Source: Atlantibacter sp032075065 (GTDB taxonomy: Bacteria > Pseudomonadota > Gammaproteobacteria > Enterobacterales > Enterobacteriaceae). Taken from it: a stretch of 6,851 nt of DNA. The stretch's first letter is position 1. Every line of letters starts with the position of its first letter. Positions 5,695 through 6,851 of the stretch are shown piece by piece. The notes under the pieces are model-generated. The model saw nothing but the letters and a program-made list of their open reading frames with translations. It had not been told where the DNA came from and searched no databases. The stretch is taken from the NCBI RefSeq assembly GCF_032075065.1, contig NZ_DAMAZC010000222.1, positions 1 to 6,851 of the forward strand, given 5' to 3'. The position numbers were made by a program, and so were the translations under genes.

Positions 5695-5732
5695 TAAAAA
5701 CCGCAGCGGATGCCGCACAGCACTGGTTTTTA
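5695..5732. repeat. Inverted repeat between the pepD and gpt promoters
   Basis: TAAAAACC (5695-5702) and GGTTTTTA (5725-5732) are perfect 8-bp arms 22 bp apart. The interval contains a second small inverted repeat, GCGG-ATG-CCGC (5706-5716). The right arm covers the expected gpt -35 region. By the predicted start sites it lies outside both transcripts, so it would act as DNA if it acts at all. Confidence 0.4.
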
Positions 5733-5752
5733 GTGCGTCAGATCTCTATAAT
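5723..5752 (+). promoter_or_regulatory. Probable gpt promoter
   Basis: A perfect -10 TATAAT (5747-5752) lies 63 bp before the gpt ATG. The -35 region, CTGGTT/TGGTTT around 5723-5729, is a poor match to TTGACA. As I recall, the block from TGGTTTTTAGTGCG to TATAATCTCGCGCAACC is nearly the same in E. coli gpt, which argues that it is functional. Transcription should start near 5759, giving a leader of about 57 nt that is AT-rich near the gene. Confidence 0.7.
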
Positions 5753-5815
5753 CTCGCGCAACCTATTTTCCCCTGAATACTTTTAAGCCGTTAAAAACAG
5801 GCCGGGACACTTCAC

Positions 5816-6274
5816 ATGAGCGAAAAATACATCGTCACCTGGGACATGTTGCAGATTCACGCCCGCAAACTGGCAAGCCGCTTGCTGCCAGCCGATCAAT
5901 GGAAAGGCATTATTGCCGTGAGCCGCGGTGGTTTGGTCCCTGGCGCGCTGCTGGCCCGTGAACTGGGTATTCGCCATGTCGATACCGTTTGTATTTCCAG
6001 CTACGATCACGACAACCAGCGCGAACTGAAAGTGATCAAGCGCGCTGAAGGCGATGGTGAAGGCTTTATCGTGATCGACGACCTGGTCGACACCGGCGGC
6101 ACCGCGGTTGCTATCCGTGAGATGTACCCGAAAGCGCATTTCGTGACGATCTTCGCCAAGCCAGCCGGTAAACCGCTGGTAGATGACTATGTGGTCGACA
6201 TCCCGCAGGATACCTGGATTGAGCAGCCGTGGGACATGGGCGTAGTGTTTGTACCGCCATTGTCTGGCCGTTAA
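5816..6274 (+). CDS. gpt: Xanthine-guanine phosphoribosyltransferase (Gpt)
   Basis: 152 residues, identical in length to E. coli XGPRT. It salvages guanine, xanthine and (less well) hypoxanthine by joining them to PRPP to give GMP, XMP or IMP; it is cytosolic or loosely membrane-associated and a homotetramer. Visible active-site parts are SRGG with Arg37 (36-39), the PRPP loop VIDDLVDTGGTA with Asp88, Asp89 and Asp92 (86-97), base-contacting Lys115 and Trp134, and the C-terminus PPLSGR. The ATG at 5816 is chosen from the conserved MSEKYIVTWDMLQIHARKLA start. The Shine-Dalgarno is weak (GGGA at 5804-5807, 8 nt upstream). It is transcribed alone: its own promoter lies upstream and a strong terminator at 6305-6335. 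No base or residue anomaly was seen. Confidence 0.98.
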   Translation: MSEKYIVTWDMLQIHARKLASRLLPADQWKGIIAVSRGGLVPGALLARELGIRHVDTVCISSYDHDNQRELKVIKRAEGDGEGFIVIDDLVDTGGTAVAIREMYPKAHFVTIFAKPAGKPLVDDYVVDIPQDTWIEQPWDMGVVFVPPLSGR

Positions 6275-6304
6275 TGCCAAACCGCGTTTTGCCTGACTGA
6301 TATC

Positions 6305-6335
6305 AACGCCCGCTTGCCGGGCGTTTGTTTTTTTT
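6305..6335 (+). terminator. Intrinsic terminator of gpt
   Basis: A perfect 8-bp GC-rich stem (AACGCCCG at 6305-6312, CGGGCGTT at 6318-6325) with a 5-nt loop is followed by TG and eight Ts (6328-6335). This is the strongest terminator in the window, 30 bp after the gpt stop. It isolates gpt from frsA. Confidence 0.93.
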
Positions 6336-6355
6336 AGCCCCTGACACGCTACAAT
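6325..6355 (+). promoter_or_regulatory. Probable frsA promoter, behind the gpt terminator
   Basis: TACAAT (6350-6355) is a 5-of-6 match to the -10 consensus and lies 32 bp before the frsA ATG. The only -35 candidate is TTGTTT (6325-6330, 3 of 6, 19-bp spacer), which falls within the terminator U-tract. A start near 6362 would give a leader of about 26 nt. The -10 is fairly convincing; the -35 is not. Confidence 0.5.
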
Positions 6356-6387
6356 AGGGCCATTAAGCGTTATGGAGGCTGAACGAC

Positions 6388-6851
6388 ATGGCAAAAAATC
6401 TGAGCGAAACCCTGTTTAAACCCCGCTTTAAACACCCGGAGACGTCAACCCTCGTCCGACGCGTGCATCACACCGGCCATCCCGCCATACAGTCCACCCT
6501 CGATGGTAAAAATATTCCCCACTGGTACCGGATGATTAACCGGCTGATGTGGGTATGGCGCGGCATTGACCCGCGTGAAATCCTCGACGTGCAGGCGCGT
6601 ATCGTGATGAGCGACGCTGAGCGCACCGATCCGGCGCTGTACGACACGGTAATCGGCTATCGCGGCGGCAACTGGATTTACGAATGGTCAAAACAGGCCA
6701 TGCTCTGGCAGCAGCGAGCAGGGCAGGTGGATGATGAGGCGACCGCCGGTCGCCACTGGCTGAAAGCCTCTAACCTGTACAGCATCGCGGCGTATCCGCA
6801 TTTAAAAGGCGACGAACTGGCGGAACAGGCCCAGGCGCTGGCGAACCGCGC
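6388..6851 (+). CDS. frsA: FrsA, fermentation-respiration switch protein (5' part)
   Basis: The first 154 codons plus two bases of frsA; the rest lies beyond the window (E. coli FrsA is 414 residues). The reading MAKNLSETLFKPRFKHPETS, then IPHWYRMINRLMW, RGIDPREILDVQARIVMSDA, GYRGGNWIYEW and YPHLKGDELAEQAQAL, matches the FrsA N-terminal region closely. FrsA is an alpha/beta-hydrolase-fold protein that binds unphosphorylated EIIA-Glc of the PTS and shifts E. coli toward fermentation; an esterase activity has been reported. The segment here is the N-terminal part before the hydrolase core, so the catalytic region cannot be checked. The ATG at 6388 has GGAGG (6374-6378) 9 nt upstream. No frameshift is visible. 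It is separated from gpt by a strong terminator and probably has its own promoter. Confidence 0.96.
   Translation, partial: MAKNLSETLFKPRFKHPETSTLVRRVHHTGHPAIQSTLDGKNIPHWYRMINRLMWVWRGIDPREILDVQARIVMSDAERTDPALYDTVIGYRGGNWIYEWSKQAMLWQQRAGQVDDEATAGRHWLKASNLYSIAAYPHLKGDELAEQAQALANR

Noticed and set aside
5783..6394. Open reading frame of 203 codons on the minus strand
   Set aside because: It covers gpt in antisense and runs through the gpt terminator and promoter-side leader. A real gene would not be expected to span these.

Overview
This is an ordinary, densely coded stretch of an enterobacterial chromosome. It is moderately GC-rich (my estimate is the mid-to-high 50s percent). Every gene is recognisable: nqrD (3' end), nqrE, nqrF, nqrM, dinB and yafP on the plus strand, pepD on the minus strand, then gpt and frsA (5' end) on the plus strand. 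The order dinB - yafP - pepD - gpt - frsA matches Escherichia coli. The nqr operon, which E. coli K-12 lacks, points to a relative such as Klebsiella, Raoultella, Enterobacter or Kosakonia. I cannot name the species from sequence alone.

Region 1 (1-2403) is the distal end of a Na+-translocating NADH:quinone oxidoreductase operon. nqrD, nqrE, nqrF and nqrM are packed with gaps of 3 bp, 9 bp and an overlap, each with its own Shine-Dalgarno. NqrD and NqrE form the paired membrane core whose four cysteines hold an iron centre. NqrF is the NADH-oxidising entry subunit (2Fe-2S and FAD). NqrM is a small membrane-anchored cysteine protein needed to mature the complex. An intrinsic-terminator-like hairpin closes the unit. 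No apbE (flavin transferase) lies between nqrF and nqrM.

Region 2 (2404-4091) is an SOS-type unit. A LexA box overlaps a probable promoter in front of dinB (DNA polymerase IV), and yafP, a GNAT-family acetyltransferase, follows after 24 bp. The yafN-yafO toxin-antitoxin pair that separates these genes in E. coli K-12 is absent. yafP and pepD converge on a shared hairpin at 4069-4091 whose U-tract serves pepD only.

Region 3 (4101-6335) contains pepD (aminoacyl-histidine dipeptidase, GTG start) and gpt (xanthine-guanine phosphoribosyltransferase). They diverge from a 257-bp intergenic region holding both probable promoters and several short inverted repeats. A strong intrinsic terminator follows gpt. 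Region 4 (6336-6851) begins frsA, with a probable promoter directly behind, and partly overlapping, the gpt terminator U-tract.

I found no mobile element, phage gene, CRISPR array, tRNA or rRNA, and no gene I could not assign. No stretch longer than 300 bp lacks a gene. The points worth a second look are local: an altered acetyl-CoA loop in YafP, the missing yafNO and apbE, the inverted repeats around the pepD/gpt promoters, and the terminator arrangements.
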